Shown piece after piece: positions 47,416 to 55,495 of a stretch of DNA of 55,495 bases (the stretch's first letter is position 1; each line of letters begins with the position of its first letter). The translations under genes and the position numbers were made by a program. A model generated the notes under the pieces. That model saw nothing but the letters and a program-made list of their open reading frames with translations. It was not told the DNA's origin and searched no databases. The stretch comes from a virus: positions 1 to 55,495 of the IMG/VR virus record IMGVR_UViG_3300043449_001017. One strand, 5' to 3'.

Positions 47416-48428
47416 AGCGGCACCGCCTTGTGTCGTGCAATCAGGCTAGCCGCATCTGCAGCTTGCACTGCGACCTCGGTGCCAGACCAGGCTGGCTGGC
47501 CGCCGATCATCACGTCACCGGTCAAACGCACGCGAATCTCGCCCTTTGCATTCACCGGCGTGGTGACGCGGCGCATCTGATCGACCCGGATCGTCTCGAT
47601 TGCGCAGTCGAGATCGTTGCGGCCGTAGGACACGAGCGCCTTTTGTCCAACCAGCTCGAGGCCGCCAGGAAAGACGCACAGCGGCTGCCAGCCTCTAGCT
47701 GTTTCAGGTGCTCCCCATTCCTCCTCTGCCGTAATCACCGGCCCAGCTGACATCATCGTTGGCGCATGCGGCGCTGTGGCACTGAAGGCCACCCATGCCG
47801 CGTGATACAGCCGACTCCGCCGAGGGTGCTTCTCCCAGCTGTGGAACATCGCCAGTTTCTGTCCCTGCCAGTCAACTGCCGGTGTTCCGCCGCTCATTCG
47901 ACCCCAGCGCCAACGCAAAGGAGCATTTCGCCACTCCTGCACTACGTCGTCGCCATCAAGTTCGAGCACAACCCAGCCGCTAGCGCCCATGTCATAAACG
48001 CAGCGCAATGCGCCCTCGGCTTCAAAGAAGGTCCAGTTCTTCTCCTTGCTGCTCCAGTTATTGGCGCCGTACCTCGGCACCCACATCTGCGACAGGCTCC
48101 ACGAACGGCCCTTTTTCACTAGCCGGCCATAAGCCTGTACGCACTTCCACCCTTCCGCCTCGCCGTACTTGGCGATCGAAAAAGCGATGTACGGCGATCC
48201 GCCGTACATGAACAGGCGCGGGTCTTCCAGTGAGCACCCGGCCGGGATGCCTGGCACTTTCAGTCGCTGGTTGCGCAGCACGTTTCGTGCCGCATCCATC
48301 TCAGCAAGCACGATCTCGCTGGCCTTGAAACTTTTCGGTTCAGACCGATACGCCAACAGAAAGCCCTCCCCGGCCGAAACCAGGGAGGGGTTGTAGTTCC
48401 GCTTGGCTTCAACTAGCCCAGCAATCAT
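47412..48428 (-). CDS. GH130-like beta-propeller protein fused to a small phage capsid-region domain
   Basis: 338 residues. Residues 1-285 read as a five-bladed propeller related to GH130 mannoside phosphorylases and related glycan-acting proteins: NPSLVSAGEGFLLAYRSE, SLEDPRLFMYGGSPYIAFS (EDPR 68-71), EKNWTFFEAEG, GGTPAVDWQGQKLAMFHSWE, VFPGGLELV and SYGRND (267-272). EDPR is where GH130 keeps its catalytic Asp. Residues 297-338 (RVRLTGDVMIGGQPAWSGTE) match a short domain often encoded as a separate small protein after phage capsid genes. Lies between capsid and connector genes, coupled to the latter. It could modify or bind host glycan or decorate the head. Activity unproven. Confidence 0.7.
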   Translation of the reverse strand: MIAGLVEAKRNYNPSLVSAGEGFLLAYRSEPKSFKASEIVLAEMDAARNVLRNQRLKVPGIPAGCSLEDPRLFMYGGSPYIAFSIAKYGEAEGWKCVQAYGRLVKKGRSWSLSQMWVPRYGANNWSSKEKNWTFFEAEGALRCVYDMGASGWVVLELDGDDVVQEWRNAPLRWRWGRMSGGTPAVDWQGQKLAMFHSWEKHPRRSRLYHAAWVAFSATAPHAPTMMSAGPVITAEEEWGAPETARGWQPLCVFPGGLELVGQKALVSYGRNDLDCAIETIRVDQMRRVTTPVNAKGEIRVRLTGDVMIGGQPAWSGTEVAVQAADAASLIARHKAVPL

Positions 48429-48430
48429 GC

Positions 48431-50686
48431 TCAGCTCAGGGCACCGGTGCCGTAGCAGAAGGCGCCGGGATGCTTGACAGCGAAGTCGATGTCCTGCAGC
48501 GCGATGATGCGAACGGTGCCGCTGGTGGCGCCGGCGTAGGGGTCGAGAGTCAGGTCAAGACCAGACCACATGCCCATGATCATCTTGTCAAAGGCACCGA
48601 ACACGATGTCGTCAAATGCCAGCTGGTTGGACACGACGGCAGGGTAGCCGTTCACCTCGTTGTTCTCGTACACGAAGCCAGCAGCCACGGCAGAGCCAGA
48701 CTTGGCGGTGGACTTCAGAGCACCGCGAGCAGCGGCGTTCATCAGGTAGAACAGCGAGCCGGCGTCGGCGTTGTCCTTGGCCACCTCGGTCTCCATGTCG
48801 ATCAGCTCGGCGAAGGTGCCGTAGCCGGTCAGAGCCTTGGTGTTAATGCCGACAGTGTTCACCAGGCCGCGAGGCTGGTTAGAGGTGCCGGAGCCGTACA
48901 GGCCAGCCCGGTCAATCTCGAGGGCGATCACACGAGCCAGGTCATTGCGGACCATCTGCTCAACGTCCACGGAAGACTGAAGCAGCAGGCGACGGCTGTA
49001 GTCGACGTAGGCGCCCACGGTCTTGGGCGACATGGTCACCTGGTCCAGGGTCTGCTGGCTCTCGGTAGGAGCGTTGCCTTCACCCACCCAGTAGGCGGTA
49101 GCGGCAGCAGTCTGGCGAGGGATGGCAATGTTGCCCTGCAGGCCATTCAGCACGGTGGCGCCCACCTGGGCCAGAGCCAGCTTGTTGCGGAGCAGCTCGA
49201 TGAAGCTGCCGGCCAGCAGGTCGGTGGCGACCAGGTTGCCGCCAGCGGAGGCAGGGCTGGTGGCCAGGTCGCGGCGCAGCACTTCGTTGGGCACCATCAG
49301 ACCGTTGGCGGGCTTGCCGTAGGTCTTGGATGCAGCTTCAGACACCTCACGCTCGAAAGCGGCGGCCTCTGCGGCTTTCTTGTCGCCAGGATTGGCGAGG
49401 TAGTTCAGTGCGCGAAGGAAGGAGTAGCTGCGGGTCTCCTTGTCGTTCAGGCCCACCTCGGAGGTGGTGTCGATGCGGTGCTCCACTTTGGTGCTGCGAG
49501 TGTCGATTTTTTCAAGGAAGGCAGCGCGAGCCTCGTCAAGGCTGCGGCCGCCGTTGATCAGCTCGCCAGCAAGCTCGGACATGCCGTGCTTTTCGCCGAG
49601 AGCAGTGATGGAAGCGATACGGCTACGCTCGGCCTCGACGGCCTTGGACCGGATCACCTCCACGTCAGGGGTGGTGTTCTCCATTTGAACCTCAGGTTCT
49701 TGAGTGGGTGATGCGGCTGGGGCCGCAGAGTCGATCGAAAGCGACCGGCCGATCCCGATGGTCGGGTCTGCAGGGATGCTAACCACCGATACTTCGTAGG
49801 GAGCCCAGTTGGTTGCTACGAAGTTATCGCCACGCTCCTCCATTTTGTTGATGGAGTAGCCGAAGCTGACCCCGCGAAGGACATTGTCCTTCACGTCGGC
49901 CATGACCTCCTTGGCGAAGCTATTGCGGGAGAAACGCACTTTGACGTAACCCCGCTTCTTGCTGCCGTCGACCCATGCACGCTCGACGACACCCACGACC
50001 TTGTCAGGGTTGTGGTTGAAGAGCAGAGGAGCTCCGTCGTTGAGACGGCTCAGATCGGCTGCTTCAATTTCGTGGCTAAGCACTTCGTTTCCAAAGTACC
50101 TAGGCACGGGATACTCGGAACTAAAGGGGAACTCAAAGGAGCGCTCCTCTACTTCCGAGAAGACGGTGGCTTCAGTGCGTTGGTACTTACCTTCCAGTGA
50201 GCGCAGAGCTGTGGTCTTGGTCAGAGCACTGAAGCGATGACCGGCCATCACGTCGGTCTCATTCCAGCCGTCCGCGCCCTTGCGGTAGACCGCGATCAGC
50301 GCAGCTGGATCTTCCTCCGTGCCGACGATCTCGAAGCTGCTACTTGGCACATCGATGCGACCGTTGCGCTCGACCTTCTTGATCTGCCCTTGGGCTTGGC
50401 CACCGGGCGTGTTCCACTTGACGAAGTCGCCGACGCTTAGGGCGTCAGCTTTTGCTCTGTCGCCCATCGGCATCGGAGCAGACTCCTCGGCCATCTCCTC
50501 GGTTTCGTCCTCGGACTCCGGGTCTTCGCCCGACAGCGTCTCGACCGTATCCTCGACGATCTCGGCCATATGCTCGGCCACGACCTGGCCGATGGTCTCG
50601 CCGATCGCGACTACCTGCTCCTCCGTCAGATCGTGCATGGCACGCTCCGCGCTAGAGGTTTCAGTTGTTTCCTTCAGTTCGTCCAT
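48431..50686 (-). CDS. Prohead protease - major capsid protein fusion with tudor-like domain
   Basis: 751 residues. An acidic helical N-terminus (1-75) is followed by a tudor-like domain near 80-160 (SVGDFVKWNTPGGQAQGQIK), then an S78/HK97 prohead protease near 195-310 with H in LLFNHNPDKVVG and S in LRGVSFGYSI. From M335 comes the capsid part: a delta-like propeptide, then LVATDLLAGSFIELLRNKLA, the HK97 fold, and VKHPGAFCYG at the end. The protease would cleave the fusion to free capsid. An internal ATG at 49684 with GAGG five bases upstream could give capsid protein directly. Confidence 0.9.
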   Translation of the reverse strand: MDELKETTETSSAERAMHDLTEEQVVAIGETIGQVVAEHMAEIVEDTVETLSGEDPESEDETEEMAEESAPMPMGDRAKADALSVGDFVKWNTPGGQAQGQIKKVERNGRIDVPSSSFEIVGTEEDPAALIAVYRKGADGWNETDVMAGHRFSALTKTTALRSLEGKYQRTEATVFSEVEERSFEFPFSSEYPVPRYFGNEVLSHEIEAADLSRLNDGAPLLFNHNPDKVVGVVERAWVDGSKKRGYVKVRFSRNSFAKEVMADVKDNVLRGVSFGYSINKMEERGDNFVATNWAPYEVSVVSIPADPTIGIGRSLSIDSAAPAASPTQEPEVQMENTTPDVEVIRSKAVEAERSRIASITALGEKHGMSELAGELINGGRSLDEARAAFLEKIDTRSTKVEHRIDTTSEVGLNDKETRSYSFLRALNYLANPGDKKAAEAAAFEREVSEAASKTYGKPANGLMVPNEVLRRDLATSPASAGGNLVATDLLAGSFIELLRNKLALAQVGATVLNGLQGNIAIPRQTAAATAYWVGEGNAPTESQQTLDQVTMSPKTVGAYVDYSRRLLLQSSVDVEQMVRNDLARVIALEIDRAGLYGSGTSNQPRGLVNTVGINTKALTGYGTFAELIDMETEVAKDNADAGSLFYLMNAAARGALKSTAKSGSAVAAGFVYENNEVNGYPAVVSNQLAFDDIVFGAFDKMIMGMWSGLDLTLDPYAGATSGTVRIIALQDIDFAVKHPGAFCYGTGALS
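49682..49697 (-). promoter_or_regulatory. Internal ribosome binding site and start for capsid protein
   Basis: Inside the protease-capsid ORF, minus-strand GAGGTTCAAATG gives GAGG five bases before an in-frame ATG (MENTTPDVEVIRSKAVEAER). Initiation here would make a 417-residue capsid precursor with its propeptide. This would let the phage make more capsid than protease. Confidence 0.55.
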
Positions 50687-52323
50687 CAGTTAAGCGGCCC
50701 CTCTGGACGCTCGGATTGAACTTGTTCAACTGTAGTCGGCTTCTTGCGACGCGATCTTGTTGACTTGGCGCGAGGCTCAGCGCTTGTATCTTGCTGCGCT
50801 TCCTCGACCGGAGGTTCTTCGGTAGCTGAAGGCTCCGTCGGTGCGCTGGGCGGCGACTTAATCAGATCAGTGTCGAGCTGCACGCCAAGGTTGGCAGCAG
50901 TCTTCCGCTCGCGAGCAATTTGCTGAAGGTTTTCGTCGAGGTCTCCGCCTAGCTGTGCGCAGATCTGCGCCTTGGTCATGTAGCCAGCTGCCTCCATCTC
51001 GCGGTAGGCCTTTACCTCCTTGAGCGGATCCACCCAGCTCCAACCGCGTGCCAGCCACTTCGGACTGTCGTAACGCTCAGGGCGCAGCTCGTAGTCCGGC
51101 AGGGCTAGCTCGCCACTGAGAACCGCTACGTCGAGCCACTCACGGAACACCCGCATGTGAAAGTGCTCGATCAGGTAGTTCTGCACCACCTTCCAGTGGT
51201 CACGGTCCTCGAGCAGGCTTAGGCGGGAGCTGGAGTAGTTGGTCTCCGAGAAGTCCCTCGACAGGGTCTCATAGGAGCAGCCAAAACCTGAGGCAAAGCG
51301 CCGAGTCTTAGCCCGCACAAAGCTTTCATACTGCGCATCCGGCGAGCGCAGGTCGGGCACGGTCACCGACTGGCCTGGGTCGAGGTACTTGAAGACACCA
51401 GGCTCGAACTCGGTGATGCGCTGGCCCTCTTCAACCGCATCTGCCTCCAGCTCCCCCTCGGGGCTGGTGATGAAGCCCATCAGGGACGCAGTAGACCGGG
51501 CCCGGATTACCGCTGCCTCTTCGTAGCCAGACAGTTGGTGGGCATCGGCGATCACCGGCGCAAACCAGGGCACTCCACGGTGCTGGTTGGGGCGCTCTGG
51601 GATGAAAAGGTGGATCACCTCATTCGCCGGCAGAAAAACGTGCTTCACGTTTTCCTTGTCGGGCGTGCCCTGGAACCAGTAGTCGCCAGGGTGACGGGTC
51701 AGGAACGCATAACGGACTGCTCGCCCATAGCGGTCGATCTCGACCCCCATGCGCCATTCATTGCCCTTGGCGCTCACTGCGCCGTTGTACTCGTCATCGA
51801 GTAGATCGCTCTCGATGATCTCGAGGGCCAAGGGGATCCTGCTGCCACCAAACCCACGTTTGTGGACCCGGAAAATCACCTCGCCGGACTCGGGCAGTGC
51901 CCCGGCAGCAAGCCACTCAAACGAATGGAAGCTATTGCGACCCGTCACGTCGCAATAGTCGGACCGACACCAGCGCTCCCACTTGCTTTCGATCAGGCTG
52001 TTCGTCCGCTCGTCACGCTTGTTGCCGCGCAGGGTCATCACCTGCGACTGGAGCTTGACGCCCTGACCGATCACGTTGATCTGCGTCGTGCGCTTGGCCT
52101 GTCGCGCATACGGGTTGTCCCGTACCATCTGACGCGACCGGTCGCGCAGCTTGCGCAGGCTGGTCTTGATCTCAGCGTCGGCGCTGGTGCCGTGCGCGAT
52201 CCAGTCACTGGTCAGGCGGTTGATCACAGCGCCTGCATAGGCACGGCGCCGACGCTTGGCGGGCTGTGGTTCAGGCTCTGGCCCGAATCCAAAGAATTGA
52301 GCTACTCGAGTGCGGAGTCCCAT
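50686..52323 (-). CDS. Portal protein, lambda B-like
   Basis: 545 residues of the lambda portal family: YAGAVINRLTSDWIAHGTSA, LRDRSRQMVRDNPYARQAKR, then NVIGQGVKLQSQV. Later LSRDFSETNYSSSRLSLLED is a hallmark of the family. The C-terminus is Pro/Lys-rich. It forms the dodecameric portal at the head vertex. Adjacent overlaps with both neighbours. Confidence 0.95.
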   Translation of the reverse strand: MGLRTRVAQFFGFGPEPEPQPAKRRRRAYAGAVINRLTSDWIAHGTSADAEIKTSLRKLRDRSRQMVRDNPYARQAKRTTQINVIGQGVKLQSQVMTLRGNKRDERTNSLIESKWERWCRSDYCDVTGRNSFHSFEWLAAGALPESGEVIFRVHKRGFGGSRIPLALEIIESDLLDDEYNGAVSAKGNEWRMGVEIDRYGRAVRYAFLTRHPGDYWFQGTPDKENVKHVFLPANEVIHLFIPERPNQHRGVPWFAPVIADAHQLSGYEEAAVIRARSTASLMGFITSPEGELEADAVEEGQRITEFEPGVFKYLDPGQSVTVPDLRSPDAQYESFVRAKTRRFASGFGCSYETLSRDFSETNYSSSRLSLLEDRDHWKVVQNYLIEHFHMRVFREWLDVAVLSGELALPDYELRPERYDSPKWLARGWSWVDPLKEVKAYREMEAAGYMTKAQICAQLGGDLDENLQQIARERKTAANLGVQLDTDLIKSPPSAPTEPSATEEPPVEEAQQDTSAEPRAKSTRSRRKKPTTVEQVQSERPEGPLN

Positions 52324-52907
52324 CAGCGGCCGAACCTCACGAACAGGCTATGCGGATTGCCAAGGCCGTTTGCGATCATCGCGGCCTTCTGCTCGCGAGC
52401 GACCTCCGCCTTCAGTCGCGACTCGAGCGCCAACAGCTCAGCGAGGTCGTAGCGTTTCAGGCTGCGGGTGCCGATCCGGTATTCCTGAACGGCACCGCCG
52501 GACATCAGCGTCCGAATTGCTGCCTGGCAGGCATCGAGATCTTTCTGCGCCTGAGACCTGGCATCTACTGCAGCGGGAGTGCCGACGTAGGCAAAATTTG
52601 GGTCAACCTCAAAGCTGCCCGAACCCAGCGTCGTCTTCGCGCCGCCAACATTCGCAGTGGCAACTGCCTGCCAGTAGCCAATGTCGTCCTCGTGAAACCC
52701 GCCGCTGACGGCAGAGCTGATCGTGAGCCTCCATCCGCTCCCGTCAGCAACTCCCACAACAGTGGCGCCGTGGTTGTTGCGGTTGAACCTGACGTAATAA
52801 GTCAGGTCGTGGGTGGAGCTGTCGATCGGAGCGCCGAACACGTCGACAGTCGGATCGTCTTTCCACGCGACCGTGTCACCAGCCCGAATTTTGGATGGGA
52901 TCTTCAC
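52323..52907 (-). CDS. Head-tail joining protein, W-like with extra N-terminal domain
   Basis: 194 residues from a GTG at 52907, five bases after the terL stop. The N-terminal part (KIPSKIRAGDTVAWKDDPTV, LTYYVRFNRNNHGATVVGVA) is a beta-rich domain. The C-terminal 75 residues (LDACQAAIRTLMSGGAVQEY; DLAELLALESRLKAEVAREQ) resemble gpW-type joining proteins. A longer form starting with TTG at 52928 would overlap terL. Confidence 0.7.
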   Translation of the reverse strand: MKIPSKIRAGDTVAWKDDPTVDVFGAPIDSSTHDLTYYVRFNRNNHGATVVGVADGSGWRLTISSAVSGGFHEDDIGYWQAVATANVGGAKTTLGSGSFEVDPNFAYVGTPAAVDARSQAQKDLDACQAAIRTLMSGGAVQEYRIGTRSLKRYDLAELLALESRLKAEVAREQKAAMIANGLGNPHSLFVRFGR

Positions 52908-52911
52908 GGCC

Positions 52912-54765
52912 TCACCACTGGCGGACAAAACTCCGTTTTGGAGCCTTGTTCGATCTTAGCGGGGCCTTGCGCTCGGCTTCTACGGGCTTTTCTAGCCTTT
53001 TTTCCAGCTGATCCCACATTGTTCTGCGGTCGTACCGCTGGTACATGCGATTTAACGCTGCATACGCATACACAAGCTCGTCCAGCGCTTCATTTCTCTG
53101 ACTCGACTTCTTGACCCAGACCCTCTCGGGGTAGCCGCGCACAAATCGCGTGATCTGCTTCTCGGCCGTCAACTCTTCGAAATACTCGAGCCCGGCCTGG
53201 GCATAGAAGTGCAAAAATCCTGGACCTGGTTCATTGTGCTTCAGCCGGCCAAACAGCAGGCTTTTCACCGTGTCGCCACCCACCGGATAGACCTCAGCGC
53301 CTTTCTTCAGGGCCTTGCCCTTGTAATTCAAGTCCACCTTGGTGGGCTTACCAATCGGCGGCTTGCCCTTCTGGCTCTGACCTTTCACGGCAATCACGCC
53401 TAGGTTCTGCCGCTCGCGGGCGTACTGGTACACCTCCATCGTGTGGTGGCCGCCAGAGTCGATGCAGACCACATCTGGCCGCAACTCGCAGCCAAGCGCA
53501 TGTGGAAACGGCCGTGTCACGACCTCGTCAAGCTGCTTCCATGGCTCGGGCCTGCTCGGATCGCCATGAATCACAACCCTGTCGACCAGCCAGCCTTCCT
53601 CCTCGCGGCCCCACGCCCAGACGCTGAGACTGAGGCGGTTGTCCTGCACGTCGCATCCAATCGTCAGGGCCGACGCTTCGGCAGGGACCAGCCTGGGCTC
53701 GTATAGCTCGGCCCGCTCGAGCAGGCTGTCGGCGCCGACCTTTGCGGCATAGTCGTCTTCCCAGCTTTCGCCGAGCACGGTGTTTACGAATGTCTTGAGC
53801 GCCTCGGCGTCATTCTTGGCCTCGAGGAACTCGTCTTTCAGGTTGTCCCAGCTTGCATTCGGGCTGTAGCTGTATGCCGCCCAGATGTGAAAGCTGACGT
53901 GCTTGCCATTGCCAGGAGTCGTCGGGCGCCACTCACCGCGCTCAACCATCCATCGCTTCTTCGAGTGTGGAATAAAAACGCCACAGCTCTCGCAGACGTA
54001 GTGAACCGGGTCGGTCGGTTCATTCCATCGCATCCCGCTCCATTTCAGGTACTGCATGTGCCCGCAGTCGGGGCACGGCACGAAGTAACGACGCTGGTCG
54101 CCTTGTTGAAACAGTCTTTCGATGCGACTGGCATCCTTCAGCGTCGGTGTGCTGCCAGCGATGATCTTGCGATTCCAGTAATACTCCGTTCGGCGGATGC
54201 CCAGCTTGATCTGGTCGCCCTCAGGGCCGGCGCTCGGTGGATAGCCGTCTGTCTCGTCAAACATCACGATCCGGCGGCTGACACGACGAAAGCCACGCGG
54301 ACTGTTGGCACCCACCAGGCCGAGCGTTCCACCCGGATACTGCTTCTGCAGGATGGTGTTGGCGCCGTCCTTGGCCTTGCTGTCACTCACCAGGCCGCGC
54401 AGCACCGGCACATCCCTGAGCATCGGTGCGATCTCTTCCTTTGAGTAGCCCTGGGCGTCCTCAATGGTGGGCAGCACCAGCATCATCGGGCAGGGATCTT
54501 GGTGGATGTGAAATGCGATGCAGGCATTCAGGATCTTGGTGTACCCGACACGAGCAGATTTCATCACCGACACCTGCTCCACCCTTGGATCGGTGACGGC
54601 ATCCATGATCCCCTTCTGGTAGGGGAGCGTGTGCCAGCGGCCAGCCTCAGCGCTGCTCTCGGCCGACAGTGCAAAGTGCTTGTCTGCCCACTCGCTTAGC
54701 GAGAGCTTCTCGGGCGGCTTCCATGCGCGGAGTGCCGAGCTGGCGATGTCCTCAACTGTCGCCAT
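52912..54765 (-). CDS. terL: Terminase large subunit, lambda GpA-like
   Basis: About 617 residues: EKLSLSEWADKHFALSAESS, then VEQVSVMKSARVGYTKILNA (Walker A region), LVLPTIEDAQGYSKEEIAPM, MFDETDGYPPSAGPEGDQIK (Walker B), and a nuclease part with TIGCDVQDNRLSLSVWAWG. All are typical of GpA ATPase-nucleases that package cos-ended DNA. ATG at 54765 is chosen over an upstream GTG; it overlaps the terS end by 14 bases. Confidence 0.95.
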   Translation of the reverse strand: MATVEDIASSALRAWKPPEKLSLSEWADKHFALSAESSAEAGRWHTLPYQKGIMDAVTDPRVEQVSVMKSARVGYTKILNACIAFHIHQDPCPMMLVLPTIEDAQGYSKEEIAPMLRDVPVLRGLVSDSKAKDGANTILQKQYPGGTLGLVGANSPRGFRRVSRRIVMFDETDGYPPSAGPEGDQIKLGIRRTEYYWNRKIIAGSTPTLKDASRIERLFQQGDQRRYFVPCPDCGHMQYLKWSGMRWNEPTDPVHYVCESCGVFIPHSKKRWMVERGEWRPTTPGNGKHVSFHIWAAYSYSPNASWDNLKDEFLEAKNDAEALKTFVNTVLGESWEDDYAAKVGADSLLERAELYEPRLVPAEASALTIGCDVQDNRLSLSVWAWGREEEGWLVDRVVIHGDPSRPEPWKQLDEVVTRPFPHALGCELRPDVVCIDSGGHHTMEVYQYARERQNLGVIAVKGQSQKGKPPIGKPTKVDLNYKGKALKKGAEVYPVGGDTVKSLLFGRLKHNEPGPGFLHFYAQAGLEYFEELTAEKQITRFVRGYPERVWVKKSSQRNEALDELVYAYAALNRMYQRYDRRTMWDQLEKRLEKPVEAERKAPLRSNKAPKRSFVRQW

Positions 54766-55297
54766 ACTCCTCGGCCAGTTCCTCGAGGGCTTCACGCACG
54801 ATGTCTTCGAGCACCACCACCTGATCCTGCGTCAGGTCTGGGATGCGCTGCTTTGCCTTGCTTGGGATTCCCAGCACCTTGGTGCGACTGATGGTGATGA
54901 CCTCAACCCACTTTGCCTGCACCTCAGCCGCTCGGACCAGCAGCCCTTCCTTTTCCTTGCGCTCCAGCTCGAGCAGCTCGGCCTTCAGGTACTCGGTGCG
55001 GGCACGCGATTCGTTGTAGTCAGGGACAATGTCCCCTGGCTCGGGGTCAGTGAGTGGTCGGTCTCGTTTGGGTCGCTCTGGAGGAAAGGCGCTCTCGCCC
55101 ATCGGGGGCTTGGGACCGATGCCGACTTTTTGCATCGTGTTGGCAGCCCAGTGCTCGCGTAGCGTCTCGCTGTCGATCAGCTCTTGCCCGTCTCTGGTCC
55201 GAACGACCGGGACGCGACCTTCCTTGACCGCTTTGTAGACGGCCTGGCGTGTCACCCCGAGGACTCGGCCAGCTTCTGCCTTGGTGATGAGTGGCAT
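54752..55297 (-). CDS. terS: Terminase small subunit, Nu1-like
   Basis: 181 residues. The N-terminal winged HTH is clear: TKAEAGRVLGVTRQAVYKAV, then KEGRVPVVRTRDGQELIDSE. A Pro-rich linker and a helical C-terminus (NESRARTEYLKAELLELERK) follow, the layout of Nu1-type subunits. It recognises the packaging site, which should lie nearby in the gene-free DNA upstream. First gene of the late block. Confidence 0.85.
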   Translation of the reverse strand: MPLITKAEAGRVLGVTRQAVYKAVKEGRVPVVRTRDGQELIDSETLREHWAANTMQKVGIGPKPPMGESAFPPERPKRDRPLTDPEPGDIVPDYNESRARTEYLKAELLELERKEKEGLLVRAAEVQAKWVEVITISRTKVLGIPSKAKQRIPDLTQDQVVVLEDIVREALEELAEEYGDS

Positions 55298-55482
55298 GGC
55301 CGAAGGTTAGCCGCAGTGGCGGTCCTATTGCGGATTGTGTAATTCTGGGACGGACAGTTACCTGCCAGAGTATCTGGATGGTACTGTTTTCGGTTGCCTC
55401 GTTTTCGGGGAAAGGGGTGTCTTTGCGTGAGACGCAGGAGACGTGAACTAACTCCGGGGGTAGTGCCTAGAAAAATATCGAG
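55298..55482. promoter_or_regulatory. Late leader and candidate packaging (cos) region
   Basis: No gene is supported here. In the circular molecule this stretch continues into bases 1-277. It lies upstream of terS, where lambda-like phages place cos and the late promoter. I cannot point to a sure promoter. CAGTTACC...GGTACTG near 55350-55370 is a weak imperfect dyad. Cos is inferred only from position and the GpA/Nu1-type terminase. Confidence 0.35.
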
Positions 55483-55495
55483 ATTCGAATTAACC
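55483..55495. repeat. Terminal direct repeat, right copy
   Basis: Exact copy of bases 1-13. Together they imply a unit molecule of about 55,482 bp. Confidence 0.85.

Noticed and set aside
48361-48393. CCCTCCC...GGGAGGG inverted repeat as a terminator
   Set aside because: It lies within the first codons of the GH130-like gene and has no T-tract; probably a chance product of coding sequence.
48470-49711. 413-residue plus-strand open frame
   Set aside because: Antisense shadow of the protease-capsid gene.

Overview
This window reads as the complete circular genome of a temperate, lambda-like siphovirus of a unicellular cyanobacterium (Synechococcus/Cyanobium type). The first 13 bases recur as the last 13 (1-13 and 55483-55495), the usual mark of a circular assembly of about 55,482 bp. 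Siphovirus: the minus-strand module encodes terminase, portal, HK97-fold capsid, tail tube, tape measure and a lambda M-L-K-I-J set. Temperate: there is a tyrosine integrase beside the 3' half of a tRNA-Thr gene (attP-like). Cyanobacterial host (inference): small early proteins belong to families I associate with Synechococcus/Cyanobium, there is a stand-alone AP2 domain, and the RNR is the monomeric B12-dependent class II type common in these hosts.

Layout. (1) 1-2.7 kb: a compositionally odd island, very rich in GGCC and poor in CG, carrying a GP88-like protein and three small genes on the minus strand. An AT-rich repeat zone (2.3-2.7 kb) bounds it. (2) 2.7-7.0 kb, minus: accessory genes, including a cluster of secreted or membrane proteins (RlpA-like barrel, Cys-repeat protein), a small XRE regulator and an isolated HK97-gp10-like virion protein. 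(3) 7.0-11.8 kb, minus: a GTAAC-rich, AT-rich, G4-containing zone that could be an origin, then a primase/helicase, a VRR-NUC nuclease and an SF2 helicase. (4) 11.9-21.7 kb, plus: RecE-like exonuclease, RecT, HTH protein and SSB, followed by a long train of tiny genes coupled by ATGA overlaps, ending with a dNMP kinase. (5) 21.7-23.7 kb: HNH nuclease (minus), attP-like site with flanking repeats, integrase (plus). (6) 23.7-55.3 kb, minus: one long late block read right to left: terS, terL, connector, portal, protease-capsid fusion, a GH130-like beta-propeller protein, head-tail and tail genes with a programmed -1 frameshift, tape measure, tail tip, fibre, lysis genes, then dcd, thyX, class II RNR and a small last gene.

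Working together: integrase and attP give lysogeny; exo/RecT/SSB with the primase and helicases give replication and recombination; dNMP kinase, Dcd, ThyX and RNR supply nucleotides; the late block builds and releases particles. The least expected elements are the GH130-like propeller gene inside the head module, the GGCC-rich island with its repeat arrays, an apparently circularly permuted M23 domain in the tape measure, and a modular family of small proteins sharing exchangeable ends. Functions are assigned from recognised motifs and gene order only; no database search was run.
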